The notes under the pieces: model-generated
Database searches by the model: none
Seen by the model: the letters and a program-made list of their open reading frames with translations, nothing else
Told to the model about the DNA's origin: nothing
Position numbers and translations under genes: made by a program
Assembly: GCA_031375105.1 (NCBI GenBank)
Contig: JANMHJ010000046.1
Span: forward strand, 186,001-250,000
Reading direction: 5' to 3'
DNA length: 64,000 nt
Source of the DNA: JANMDU01 sp031375105
GTDB lineage: Bacteria > Pseudomonadota > Gammaproteobacteria > Burkholderiales > Burkholderiaceae_C
Part shown: positions 1 through 7,069 of the stretch, piece after piece
How the letters are laid out: every line of letters starts with the position of its first letter
How positions within the stretch are numbered: the first letter of the stretch is position 1

Positions 1-488
1 CCACCGCGTAGCATCACAGGGAAAATCATGGCCGCTGTTTGCCGGATGCGATGCTCGGTATGTGCTTCTAATTGTCCTGCGATATGCAGTACATCGGCAA
101 GGTTGGGGAGCACATAACACTCTGGCAAGCTGGCACAGAAAAGGAGTGTGCACGACAGAGGACCATCTTCTATGAAGATCGCTTCGGCACGCTCCACCTT
201 CTTTCGATCCGCCCAGTCGGGCAGGGCGCTACCCTCGCGCAGATATGCCTGTAGCGTGAGTGCGATTTTGGCATCGGTGTCTGGTGGTGCTTGCCAGTGC
301 TGCAGACTGGCATTGGTGTCCCAAGTAGCCATCAGGCGATTGACCTGCGCGATTCTTTGAAGGGCTGCTGCATCTAAACTGCTATTTCCATCGGGCCATG
401 GCCCGATGATGGCGGCGATGGTGCCATCAGCCAGTGGGTCGGCCAGTCGAGATGCAAGGTCGACAGCCGAATGCTCAGTAGTGCTCAT
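1..488 (-). CDS. MpaB/DUF2236-family oxygenase, partial (C-terminus outside window)
   Basis: Translating the minus strand from the ATG at 488-486 gives an open frame of 162 codons that runs off the left window edge. The visible part has motifs typical of the oxygenase MpaB / rubber oxygenase catalytic-domain family (DUF2236): a WADRKKVERAEAIF segment, then LLFCASLPECYVLPNLADVL, then a HTEHRIRQTAAMIFPV helix. Family members are haem-containing oxygenases or uncharacterised proteins; substrate cannot be told. The start codon overlaps the stop of the upstream carotenoid gene as ATGA (488-485), so the two are probably translationally coupled. That linkage suggests work on an isoprenoid or carotenoid product, which is inference. 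Family assignment is by remembered motif pattern, not by search. Confidence 0.75.
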   Translation of the reverse strand, partial: MSTTEHSAVDLASRLADPLADGTIAAIIGPWPDGNSSLDAAALQRIAQVNRLMATWDTNASLQHWQAPPDTDAKIALTLQAYLREGSALPDWADRKKVERAEAIFIEDGPLSCTLLFCASLPECYVLPNLADVLHIAGQLEAHTEHRIRQTAAMIFPVMLRG

Positions 489-1291
489 TGCGCGTCTCCT
501 TGCTGCCACTGCCACCACGCCACGGCAGCTGCCAAAACAGGAATGCCCATGGCAAAGAATGCAACTGCACGTGTTTCAATCGGGTGACCCACCAGCACTT
601 GAAACACCATACCGCTGGCATAGATGCCGATGGGCAAGGCAACGGCGCGTTTCAATGTTCGAAGCGTAGGAGGTATGGGCTCAAAGCGCATCATGCTTTG
701 GAATGCAGTCACGATCACAAAGGAAATCAGCATCCAGCCCGCAAAGCCTTGAAGCGTCTCCCCAAACCAGCCGCCATCCGTTTTCTGCATCACCCATGCT
801 TTCAACACAAAGACGAAGTAAGGATCGGCTCCCAAATCAAACGCTGTCACCAGCATGGCCGAGAGCCAGCTGGTGAGCGCGATACCGAGCCACCCCTTAT
901 GGGCAGCGGTAGGTTGTCGCCAAAGAATCAAATTCGCCAGAATAAAACCGACAAAGCACAGCGCGAACCACATCAGCGGGATCACCATGGGGACATCGCC
1001 CAGGCGCGGCCCCAAGACATCGGTGTAGGTATAGCGACCAAAAAACCAACCCTTGCTAGAGCCCATTTGTTCTGCAAACCAGCCTAAGCCCAAACCCAGC
1101 ATCGCAAGAATGCGTGTGTTGCGCGCGCCGAGTACTTTTGTTGATGCCCACCAGGTACTCAAAAACAAAATGATGCAGGCGCTGACCAAGACCAAGCTCG
1201 TGGCTGAGTATCTTTGCGCAGTCACTGCTAGCAAAGCCATCAATGGCAAGCCCAAGGTGGCCAGAGTAATCCAAGGTTGAAGCAGTCTCAT
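485..1291 (-). CDS. CruF-like carotenoid biosynthesis membrane protein (DUF422)
   Basis: A 268-residue polytopic membrane protein starting MRLLQPWITLATLG; an upstream in-frame ATG at 1348 would add 19 polar residues and is less likely. About seven hydrophobic segments are visible. The central block GSSKGWFFGRYTYTDVLGPR followed by GDVPMVIPLMWF and a later TAFDLGADPYF is the signature of the carotenoid biosynthesis / CruF family, whose characterised members hydrate the 1,2 (psi-end) double bond of acyclic carotenoids in the membrane. Stop and downstream start overlap (ATGA), so it is the first gene of a unit with the MpaB-like oxygenase. No crtB/crtI is inside the window. Function as a hydratase is inferred from family only. 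Confidence 0.75.
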   Translation of the reverse strand: MRLLQPWITLATLGLPLMALLAVTAQRYSATSLVLVSACIILFLSTWWASTKVLGARNTRILAMLGLGLGWFAEQMGSSKGWFFGRYTYTDVLGPRLGDVPMVIPLMWFALCFVGFILANLILWRQPTAAHKGWLGIALTSWLSAMLVTAFDLGADPYFVFVLKAWVMQKTDGGWFGETLQGFAGWMLISFVIVTAFQSMMRFEPIPPTLRTLKRAVALPIGIYASGMVFQVLVGHPIETRAVAFFAMGIPVLAAAVAWWQWQQGDAQ

Positions 1292-1404
1292 GGTGATTCT
1301 TTTTTTGTTTGCAAGATACGCTTGAGTTGGGCGACACCGTGAACTCAATTTGAGGATAAAGCATGGACGATTACATCCATATTTGCGATTTTACAATCTG
1401 AATC

Positions 1405-1410
1405 TTGACA
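1405..1410 (+). promoter_or_regulatory. Possible -35 hexamer upstream of racemase-like gene
   Basis: A perfect TTGACA lies 32 bases before the ATG at 1442. No good -10 hexamer sits 16-18 bases downstream (the 17-base position reads GTGATT), and there is no clear ribosome binding site before the ATG, so the promoter assignment is tentative. Confidence 0.25.
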
Positions 1411-1441
1411 GTATCATGAAGAAAACCGTGATTAGATCGCT

Positions 1442-2248
1442 ATGCCTGCCCAACTGCTCATCATCAATCCCAACACCAGCGCCAGCGTGAGCGATACGCT
1501 GCGCCAGATTGCGCTGCGCGAGGCTGAGGGGTGCTGCGAAGTGCGCGTGCAGACGGCGCGATTGGGGGCGAGCTATATCAGCGATGAAATCTCGTTTGCC
1601 ATTGCGGGCCATGCTTTGCTAGATGCTTATGCTTTTGACCGAGCGCAGCCTGACTTGCCGCTGCCCGATGCGGTGTTGATCGGCTGTTTTGGGGATCCAG
1701 GTTTGCTGGCGCTGCAGCAGCTCGCATCCGCGCCTGTGTTCGGGCTGGCGCAGGCTTCGATGCAGGCGGCGCATTCCCATGGGCGCTATGCGGTGATCAC
1801 GGGTGGGCTCTCTTGGGTGCCGATGCTTCACCGCTTGGTGGCGCAACTGGGGCTGGATGACAAGTTAGCCAGCATTCAAGCGGTGGATAAGACAGGCGCG
1901 CAGCTCGCTGCTGATCCGCAAACTGCGGTGCGTGAGTTGGCCGATTTGTGCGAACAGGTGTTGGCAGAAGAGAGCGCTGTGCAAACGATTTTGCTCGGCG
2001 GCGCAGCGCTGGGCGGGCTGGCGCAGGCGATTGAGGCGCTGCTGCGTGAGCGCGGCTGCATGGAGGTTAAGCTGATGGACAGCGTGACCAGCAGCTTGCA
2101 AATGGCCATTGGGCAGGCCATCGCTTTGAGCAAGCAGCGGGAGGCCAAGGCTTTGCAGGGTCAAGTTGCCCAGAGCATGGCACCGATGCAAACCTTAAAT
2201 TTGTCTTTTGAATTACAAAACTTGCTTGGCACTCGCGCATCGCCTTGA
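1442..2248 (+). CDS. Aspartate/glutamate/hydantoin racemase superfamily protein
   Basis: 268 residues beginning MPAQLLIINPNTSASVSDTL, the N-terminal strand and INPNTS signature of the Asp/Glu/hydantoin racemase superfamily. The first catalytic cysteine is present in DAVLIGCFGDPGL, as in hydantoin racemases. At the second catalytic position, where hydantoin racemases carry a Cys in LGCAG, this protein reads LLGGAALGG, so the second Cys is absent. Cytosolic; substrate unknown. It lies directly upstream of a Bug receptor operon on the same strand but is separated from it by a strong sigma-54-like promoter, so it may be transcribed apart. Possible roles include an isomerase or a decarboxylase-like member of the superfamily. 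Confidence 0.75.
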   Translation: MPAQLLIINPNTSASVSDTLRQIALREAEGCCEVRVQTARLGASYISDEISFAIAGHALLDAYAFDRAQPDLPLPDAVLIGCFGDPGLLALQQLASAPVFGLAQASMQAAHSHGRYAVITGGLSWVPMLHRLVAQLGLDDKLASIQAVDKTGAQLAADPQTAVRELADLCEQVLAEESAVQTILLGGAALGGLAQAIEALLRERGCMEVKLMDSVTSSLQMAIGQAIALSKQREAKALQGQVAQSMAPMQTLNLSFELQNLLGTRASP

Positions 2249-2271
2249 ACGCGGCCTCACTTGGCTGGGTT

Positions 2272-2288
2272 TGCCCAAATGATGGGCA
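2272..2288. promoter_or_regulatory. Inverted repeat TGCCCA-N5-TGGGCA
   Basis: A perfect 6-bp inverted repeat with a 5-base spacer lies just after the racemase-like gene (stop at 2248) and 19 bases upstream of the sigma-54 -24 element. It could be a regulator site or the stem of a weak terminator; no T-run follows. Confidence 0.3.
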
Positions 2289-2306
2289 GTTGAAAAGTGT
2301 ATACAG

Positions 2307-2322
2307 TGGCACGCTAGTTGCT
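2307..2322 (+). promoter_or_regulatory. Sigma-54 (RpoN) promoter
   Basis: The sequence TGGCACG-N4-TTGCT matches the -24/-12 consensus of sigma-54 promoters at every defined position, with the invariant GG at 2308-2309 and GC at 2320-2321. The predicted transcript start is near 2333, about 67 bases before the Bug receptor ATG at 2400. Such a promoter needs an enhancer-binding activator, which is not encoded in this window. Confidence 0.65.
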
Positions 2323-2399
2323 TAGAGGGGTGTGACTTATCAGTCATTCCAACCACATCTCATTCTGATTCAAGAATGAACATTCCTCTAGGAGCAACC

Positions 2400-3389
2400 A
2401 TGAAACGTCGTGATCTATTGGCCGCTGGTGCGGCTTCAGTTGTAGCCGCCCCCGCTTGGGTGGGCGCTCAAAGCCCAGCTTGGCCCACACGTGGCCCTAT
2501 CCGCTTGGTGGCGCAGTTCCCACCGGGCGGCTTGGTGGACACCGTTTCTCGCCTGATCGCGCCGCATTTGTCCCAAGCGCTGGGTGGTCAAACCGTTTTG
2601 GTGGAAAACCGCGCTGGCGCGGGCGGCCTGATCGGCACGCAATATGTCTCGAATCAGCCCGCTGACGGCTACACCTTGCTCGTGAGCCACGCTTCGGTGC
2701 ATGTGTATGCCACCGCAACACGCAAAGTGATGCCTTTTGATCCTGTGGGCGACTTCACCCACATGGGCATGCTGGTAGAGGCGCCGATGGTGCTCTTGGT
2801 GCGCGCCGCATCGCCTTTCCAGACTTTGGCTCAATATGTCGAGGCAGCGAAGACCAGGCCAGTGCGCTATGGCTCGTCTGGCATTGGTTCGGCCAACCAC
2901 TTGTTTGGCGAAATGCTCAAGTTAGAGGGCAAAGCGCCCAACCATGACCACATCCCGTACCAAGGCAGCGCGCCGGCCATGCAAGATTTGCTCGGCGGCT
3001 CGATTGACAGCCTGTTTGACCCCGTCACCACCAACGTCGCCCAGCTCAAAGCGGGCTCTTTGCGCGCGCTGGCCGTGTCCACGCCCTCCCGCCTGCCTGC
3101 ACTGCCAAATATCCCCACCTTTGCCGAACTGGGCTTCCCTAAGCTGACTGGCTCGCAGTGGCTGGGCTTGTCTGCCCCCAAAGGCATGCCAGCGCCGATC
3201 GTGCAGCGCCTGTCGGCTTTGATCCCAGAGATCCTCACCAAGCCTGATGTGGCTGCTCGTCTGGATGAACTGCAAACCTTGCCACGCAGAACCCCAGTGC
3301 TGGGCAATGATTTCGTGCAGATCATCAATGCGCAGATTGACACTTGGCGCGCTGTGGCCAAGCAGGCCAATGTGGAAGTGATCACGTAA
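2400..3389 (+). CDS. Bug-family tripartite tricarboxylate transporter substrate-binding protein (TctC-like)
   Basis: 329 residues. The chosen ATG at 2400 has AGGAG at 2390-2394; a longer in-frame start at 2376 is less convincing. The N-terminus MKRRDLLAAGAASVVAA has a twin-arginine-type signal ending near VGAQSPAWP. The mature part has the Bug signatures: IRLVAQFPPGGLVDTVSRL, VENRAGAGGLIGTQYV, PADGYTLL and, later, PYQGSAPAMQDLLGGSID. Bug proteins are periplasmic receptors for carboxylates and related solutes, often orphan with no TctAB nearby, as here. It begins an operon with the SnoaL-like and deacetylase genes. Ligand unknown; the neighbouring racemase-like and deacetylase genes suggest a nitrogenous or carboxylated ring-opening product, which is inference. 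Confidence 0.88.
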   Translation: MKRRDLLAAGAASVVAAPAWVGAQSPAWPTRGPIRLVAQFPPGGLVDTVSRLIAPHLSQALGGQTVLVENRAGAGGLIGTQYVSNQPADGYTLLVSHASVHVYATATRKVMPFDPVGDFTHMGMLVEAPMVLLVRAASPFQTLAQYVEAAKTRPVRYGSSGIGSANHLFGEMLKLEGKAPNHDHIPYQGSAPAMQDLLGGSIDSLFDPVTTNVAQLKAGSLRALAVSTPSRLPALPNIPTFAELGFPKLTGSQWLGLSAPKGMPAPIVQRLSALIPEILTKPDVAARLDELQTLPRRTPVLGNDFVQIINAQIDTWRAVAKQANVEVIT

Positions 3390-3425
3390 ACTGCTGGTCT
3401 TTAATCACAAGCGCAGGAGACACCA

Positions 3426-3866
3426 TTGAAAATCGATCCCCCCAATACGTTCACCTCTGCGGATGCGGGTGATATCGTCAATGAATACCTGCGCTTGTCG
3501 ATGATTCCCGATCCTCAATCGGCGGCGCGTTTCACGGCCGCCGGTTTGAAGATCACGTTCACGGGCAAGCGCGCCATGCGTGAGCCGGCAGATTGCACCA
3601 AATTCAACGCTTCGCGCTACAAATGGGTGAAAAAACGCATCGAACGCACCGATGTGGTGATTTCTAGCGCCGAAGAGGCCGCACGCGGCGAGACGATTGT
3701 CTATAGCATCGGCACGCTCTATGGCGAATGGCCCGATGGCACGCCGTTTGAAGGCAACCGCTATGTGGATCGTTTTGTTGTCAAGGATGGCTTGATCACG
3801 GAAACAGATGTGTGGAACGACAGCGCGGAGTGGATGTTGGTGCGCGCTGGCTTGGCTGTGCTCTGA
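3426..3866 (+). CDS. SnoaL/NTF2-like domain protein
   Basis: 146 residues beginning at a TTG (3426-3428) preceded by AGGAGA at 3415-3420, which decides this start. The sequence has the alternating helix/strand pattern of the cystatin-like alpha+beta fold, with the hydrophobic closing strands YSIGTLYGEWPDGTPF and NRYVDRFVVKDGLITETDVW that resemble SnoaL-like or nuclear-transport-factor-2-like small enzymes. Such proteins act as isomerases, hydrolases or dehydratases on small ring compounds, or merely bind ligands. It follows the Bug receptor by 36 bases and precedes the deacetylase by 7 bases, so it is in the same operon and probably acts on the imported solute. No catalytic residues can be named confidently. 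Confidence 0.7.
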   Translation: MKIDPPNTFTSADAGDIVNEYLRLSMIPDPQSAARFTAAGLKITFTGKRAMREPADCTKFNASRYKWVKKRIERTDVVISSAEEAARGETIVYSIGTLYGEWPDGTPFEGNRYVDRFVVKDGLITETDVWNDSAEWMLVRAGLAVL

Positions 3867-3873
3867 CGCGCTG

Positions 3874-4782
3874 ATGGCTGCAATTTACTCCGGCGCTTTG
3901 CCAACACATGGCCGCTTTGAATACCAAGCGATTCATCAACGCAAAAAATATCGTTGGCCTGGCGGCGCAGGCTTAGCGGTTTACCTTGGCTTCAACATCG
4001 AGCACTTCGCGTTTGGCGAAGGCATGGGCGCAGCCATTGGCCCGGCCAGCCCGCAGCCCGATGTGCTCAACTACAGTTGGCGCGAATACGGCAACCGTGT
4101 GGGCGCATGGCGCTGCTTGGAGCTGTTTGACCAGCTGGGCATGCCCGTTGCGGCTTTGATCAACACCGCACTTTATGGGCACTGCCCTAAGCTGATTGCC
4201 GCTTGCGTCAAGCGGGGCGACGAGCTGGTTGGCCATGGCCACAGCAATGCCGAGCGGCAAGGCGTACTCGATGAAGCCAGCGAGCGCGATTTACTCATTC
4301 ATTGCCGCGAAATGATGCTCAAACACAGCGGCCAAGCGCCCGCAGGCTGGCTCTCGCCTTGGATTTCCGAGAGCTTGCTCACACCCGATTTATTGCAAGA
4401 AACCGGCTACAGCTACACGCTCAATTGGTGCCACGACGATCAGCCGATGCCGATGCGCACGCGTAACGGCCAAGATCTCTGGGCTGTGCCCTATCCGCAA
4501 GAATTGAACGATATCCCGATGATCATTGCCCGCCAGATGGACGGCAAAGATTTTGCGCAAATGATCATTGATCAGCTCGATGAAATGCTCTTGCAAACCC
4601 AAGCCGATGATGCAGCGCCTTTGGTGATGGGCATCGCGCTTCATCCCTACATCGTCGGCCAACCCTACCGCCTGCGCCACCTGCGCCGCGCCTTGCAAGC
4701 CGTGGCCGCTGCGCGAGATGCGGGCAAAGTATGGATGAGCACGCCGGGGGCGATTTATCGGCATGCGGCGGGGATGGTTTAG
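3874..4782 (+). CDS. Polysaccharide deacetylase-family (NodB-homology) hydrolase
   Basis: 302 residues; the ATG at 3874 is 7 bases after the previous stop. Features of the polysaccharide-deacetylase/PuuE-like group are YLGFNIEHFAFGEG near residue 35, a REYGNRVGAWRCLELFDQL helix, the GDELVGHGHSNAERQG metal-site region near residue 115, GWLSPWISES, and MGIALHPYIVGQPYRLRHL near the C-terminus. Members of this subgroup without signal peptides hydrolyse C-N bonds of small amides (for example allantoinase PuuE) rather than polysaccharides. The classical first catalytic Asp is replaced here by an N-x-E motif, as seen in this subgroup. Its operon with a Bug receptor suggests amidohydrolysis of an imported compound. 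Confidence 0.75.
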   Translation: MAAIYSGALPTHGRFEYQAIHQRKKYRWPGGAGLAVYLGFNIEHFAFGEGMGAAIGPASPQPDVLNYSWREYGNRVGAWRCLELFDQLGMPVAALINTALYGHCPKLIAACVKRGDELVGHGHSNAERQGVLDEASERDLLIHCREMMLKHSGQAPAGWLSPWISESLLTPDLLQETGYSYTLNWCHDDQPMPMRTRNGQDLWAVPYPQELNDIPMIIARQMDGKDFAQMIIDQLDEMLLQTQADDAAPLVMGIALHPYIVGQPYRLRHLRRALQAVAAARDAGKVWMSTPGAIYRHAAGMV

Positions 4783-4826
4783 CTTGGCCAGAGTGGAGGC
4801 CGCGATCACAGACTTGGTTTTGGAGT

Positions 4827-4846
4827 TATAATAAAAGTTATAACTT
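4827..4846 (+). promoter_or_regulatory. Promoter -10 box and palindromic operator of the AbrB-Doc pair
   Basis: TATAAT at 4827-4832 is followed at once by the perfect 12-bp palindrome AAGTTATAACTT at 4835-4846; a half copy AGTTATAA occurs at 4824-4831. The palindrome sits between the -10 box and the Shine-Dalgarno AGGAG at 4848-4852, the usual place for autorepression by an AbrB/MazE antitoxin. No good -35 hexamer was found. Confidence 0.5.
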
Positions 4847-4859
4847 CAGGAGTCTGATG

Positions 4860-5084
4860 ATGCAAACCCTCAAAGTCACCCAAATCGGCAACTCGCTGGG
4901 CGTGATTCTGCCCAAAGAAATTTTGGCGCGCCTCAAATTGGAAAAAGGCGATCAGATTTTTGTGACCGAAGCGCCGGATGGCCTTCGCCTTGTGAACAGC
5001 GATCCCGGCTTTGCTATACAGATGAAGGCTGCGCAAGAGATCATGCGCAAGCGGCGTAATGTGTTGCGTGAGCTGGCCAAATAA
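4860..5084 (+). CDS. AbrB/MazE-family antitoxin
   Basis: 74 residues starting MQTLKVTQIGNSLGVILPKE, the swapped-hairpin DNA-binding domain of AbrB/MazE/SpoVT proteins; the C-terminal part is acidic then basic and would contact the toxin. Two adjacent ATG codons exist (4857 and 4860); the second has the better 7-base distance from AGGAG (4848-4852). It is followed after 9 bases by a Doc-family toxin gene, a known pairing distinct from classical Phd-Doc. The palindrome just upstream is the likely autoregulatory site. Role: neutralise Doc and repress the operon. Confidence 0.88.
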   Translation: MQTLKVTQIGNSLGVILPKEILARLKLEKGDQIFVTEAPDGLRLVNSDPGFAIQMKAAQEIMRKRRNVLRELAK

Positions 5085-5093
5085 GGCTTTGCG

Positions 5094-5489
5094 ATGGCAG
5101 ATTGGATTTGGCTCGACCGCGAGGTCATGCTCGCAGTGCATGATGAGCAGTTGGCAGAACATGGCGGCATCTCTGGCGTGCGCGATATGAGTTTGTATGA
5201 CTCCGCTCTGGCCAAGCCGCTGAAAGTAGCGGCGTATGGCGAGCCCAGCGTGGCCAAACTCGCCGCTTCATATGGCTACGGTATTGCGCGAAATCCCCCG
5301 TTTCTAGATGGCAATAAGCGCACGGCTTGTTTGGCGGCAGAACTATTTCTTGTGCTCAATGGCTTTCGTCTCTCAGCAGATAATGTGCGATACGCGCTCA
5401 CCATGCTGGATGTAGCCTCCGGGCAAATCAGCGAAGACGCGTTTGCGGCATGGATTGAAGCCCATATCGCGTCTCTTGAGGCGCATTGA
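5094..5489 (+). CDS. Doc (death-on-curing) family toxin with substituted catalytic His
   Basis: 131 residues with the Fic/Doc fold: N-terminal helices containing EHGGISGVRDMSLYDSAL, then AASYGYGIARN and the active-site loop PPFLDGNKRTA. Doc kinases phosphorylate elongation factor Tu using the motif H-x-F-x-D/N-G-N-K-R. Here residue 68, where the invariant His should be, is Pro (codon CCC at 5295-5297, one base from CAC); the rest of the loop is intact. Mutation of this His is known to abolish P1 Doc toxicity, so this copy may be inactive, a regulator, or altered in chemistry. It ends 22 bases before the carbonic-anhydrase-like gene. Confidence 0.88.
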   Translation: MADWIWLDREVMLAVHDEQLAEHGGISGVRDMSLYDSALAKPLKVAAYGEPSVAKLAASYGYGIARNPPFLDGNKRTACLAAELFLVLNGFRLSADNVRYALTMLDVASGQISEDAFAAWIEAHIASLEAH

Positions 5490-5511
5490 CTCATTTTTGA
5501 AAGACCAATAC

Positions 5512-6036
5512 ATGGCAATTTACGAACTCGATGGCATAGCGCCAAAATTAGGCAAAGACGTGTGGATCGCTGATTCTGCCGATGTGATGGGCGCGGTGGA
5601 GCTGGCTGATAACGTGAGTGTGTGGTTTGGCGCAGTGGTGCGCGGCGATACGGCGTATATCAAGATTGGCAAAAATTCTAACGTGCAAGACGGTAGCGTG
5701 TTGCATGCGGATGAAGGCATTCCGCTAGAGATTGGCGATGACGTGACGATTGGCCATCAGGTGATGCTGCATGGCTGCACGATTGGCGATGGCTCGCTGA
5801 TTGGCATTCAATCGGTGATCTTGAACAAAGCAAAAATCGGCAAAGGCTGCCTCGTGGGCGCGGGCTCGCTGGTCACGGAAGGCAAAGAATTTCCCGATTA
5901 CTCGATGATCATGGGCTCGCCAGCGAAAGTGGTGCGCCAGTTAGATGAAGCGACTGTGGCCAAGCTGGCTTTGAGTGCAAAGCATTACGTGCTGAATGCG
6001 CATCGATTTGCCAAGGGTTTGAAAAAGATCGCTTGA
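5512..6036 (+). CDS. Gamma carbonic anhydrase family protein (left-handed beta-helix)
   Basis: 174 residues made almost entirely of hexapeptide repeats (for example IGDDVTIGHQVML, CTIGDGSLIGIQSV, KIGKGCLVGAGSLV), which fold as a left-handed parallel beta helix and trimerise. Zinc-ligand histidines are present in SVLHADEG and in GHQVMLHGC. A C-terminal helix closes the fold. This is the YrdA/PaaY/CaiE-like branch of gamma carbonic anhydrases; many members have weak or no measured activity. The ATG at 5512 was chosen because the frame upstream overlaps the doc gene and the mature fold begins MAIYELDGIAPKLG. The following gene is hslO, 18 bases downstream, likely co-transcribed. Confidence 0.88.
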   Translation: MAIYELDGIAPKLGKDVWIADSADVMGAVELADNVSVWFGAVVRGDTAYIKIGKNSNVQDGSVLHADEGIPLEIGDDVTIGHQVMLHGCTIGDGSLIGIQSVILNKAKIGKGCLVGAGSLVTEGKEFPDYSMIMGSPAKVVRQLDEATVAKLALSAKHYVLNAHRFAKGLKKIA

Positions 6037-6054
6037 TCCCCATCTTCATCTGCT

Positions 6055-7017
6055 ATGTCTGAACTCCACAAATTTATTTTCGAAGGCCTGCCCGTGCGCG
6101 GGGCGCTCGTGCGGCTCACTGATGCTTGGCAAGAGGTCTTGCAGCGCCGCGCGGCCAACACGCAAACCGGCGCGTATGCGCAGCCCGTGAGTGAGCTGCT
6201 CGGTGAAATGCTTGCAGCAGGCGTGCTCATGCAAAGTAACATCAAATTCAACGGCGCACTCGTGCTGCAAATCATGGGCGATGGGCCGGTGAAAGTGGCG
6301 GTGGCAGAGGTGCAAAGCGATTTGAGTTTGCGAGCCACGGCAAGTGTGCAAGGCGAGGTCGGTGCAGGTGCGCGATTGTCCGAGATGGTCAATGTGCTCA
6401 ACCAAGGTCGCTGCGCGATCACCTTAGATCCGAAAGACAAACAGCCTGGCCAGCAGGCGTATCAAGGCGTTGTTTCTCTGCATGGCGATAAGCGCGAGAA
6501 GCTAGAAAAAATCAGCGAAGTTCTGGAGCATTACATGCTGCAATCTGAGCAGCTAGATACACGCCTCATCCTAGCCGCTGACGACCAAGTGGCCGCTGGG
6601 CTGCTCATCCAGCGCATGCCCATGGAGGGCTCTGGCAACCTCGGTAAATCCAACGAAGACGATATTGGCTTGGATGAAGCCTTCAACCGCATCGCCATTT
6701 TTGCGCAGAGCTTAAAGCGCGAAGAGCTGCTCAGCCTCGACGCAGACACTATCCTGCACCGCCTTTTCTGGGAAGAAAAACTCTTGCGCTTTGAGCCTCA
6801 TGCGCCGAAATTTGCCTGCTCATGCTCCCGAGAAAAAGTCGCCAACATGCTGCATAGCTTAGGCAGCGATGAAGTAGAAAGCATCTTGACCGAACGAGAA
6901 AATGTCGAAGTCGGCTGCGATTTTTGTGGCGCGCAATACCGCTTTGATGCTGTGGATGCCGCGCAGATTTTCACCGAACCGCTAGACCATCCGCCGGGGC
7001 CGCAAAACGTGCAGTAA
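6055..7017 (+). CDS. hslO: Hsp33 redox-regulated holdase chaperone
   Basis: 320 residues with the N-terminal Hsp33 core (MSELHKFIFEGLPVRGALVR, then LMQSNIKFNGALVLQIMGDG and VNVLNQGRCAITLDP) and a C-terminal zinc switch with CSC at CSCSREKVANML and CDFC at VGCDFCGAQYRFD. In the family these four cysteines bind zinc when reduced and form two disulfides under oxidative plus heat or bleach stress, unfolding the linker so the dimer binds unfolding proteins in the cytosol. Length is slightly above the usual 290-300 because of the insertion after residue 35 and a short C-terminal tail. Preceded closely by the gamma carbonic anhydrase gene. Confidence 0.95.
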   Translation: MSELHKFIFEGLPVRGALVRLTDAWQEVLQRRAANTQTGAYAQPVSELLGEMLAAGVLMQSNIKFNGALVLQIMGDGPVKVAVAEVQSDLSLRATASVQGEVGAGARLSEMVNVLNQGRCAITLDPKDKQPGQQAYQGVVSLHGDKREKLEKISEVLEHYMLQSEQLDTRLILAADDQVAAGLLIQRMPMEGSGNLGKSNEDDIGLDEAFNRIAIFAQSLKREELLSLDADTILHRLFWEEKLLRFEPHAPKFACSCSREKVANMLHSLGSDEVESILTERENVEVGCDFCGAQYRFDAVDAAQIFTEPLDHPPGPQNVQ

Positions 7018-7069
7018 CTTTTTCACTGATAATTCTTAATATTTCTTTCTTGATTAGGTTGGTTTTATC

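Noticed and set aside
1210..1245. Possible degenerate element copy (TTTGCGCAGTCACTGCTAGCAAAG) in the CruF-like gene
   Set aside because: Only the TGCGCAG word and a loosely spaced GCTAGCA fit; the encoded residues are an ordinary first membrane helix and no length difference is evident.
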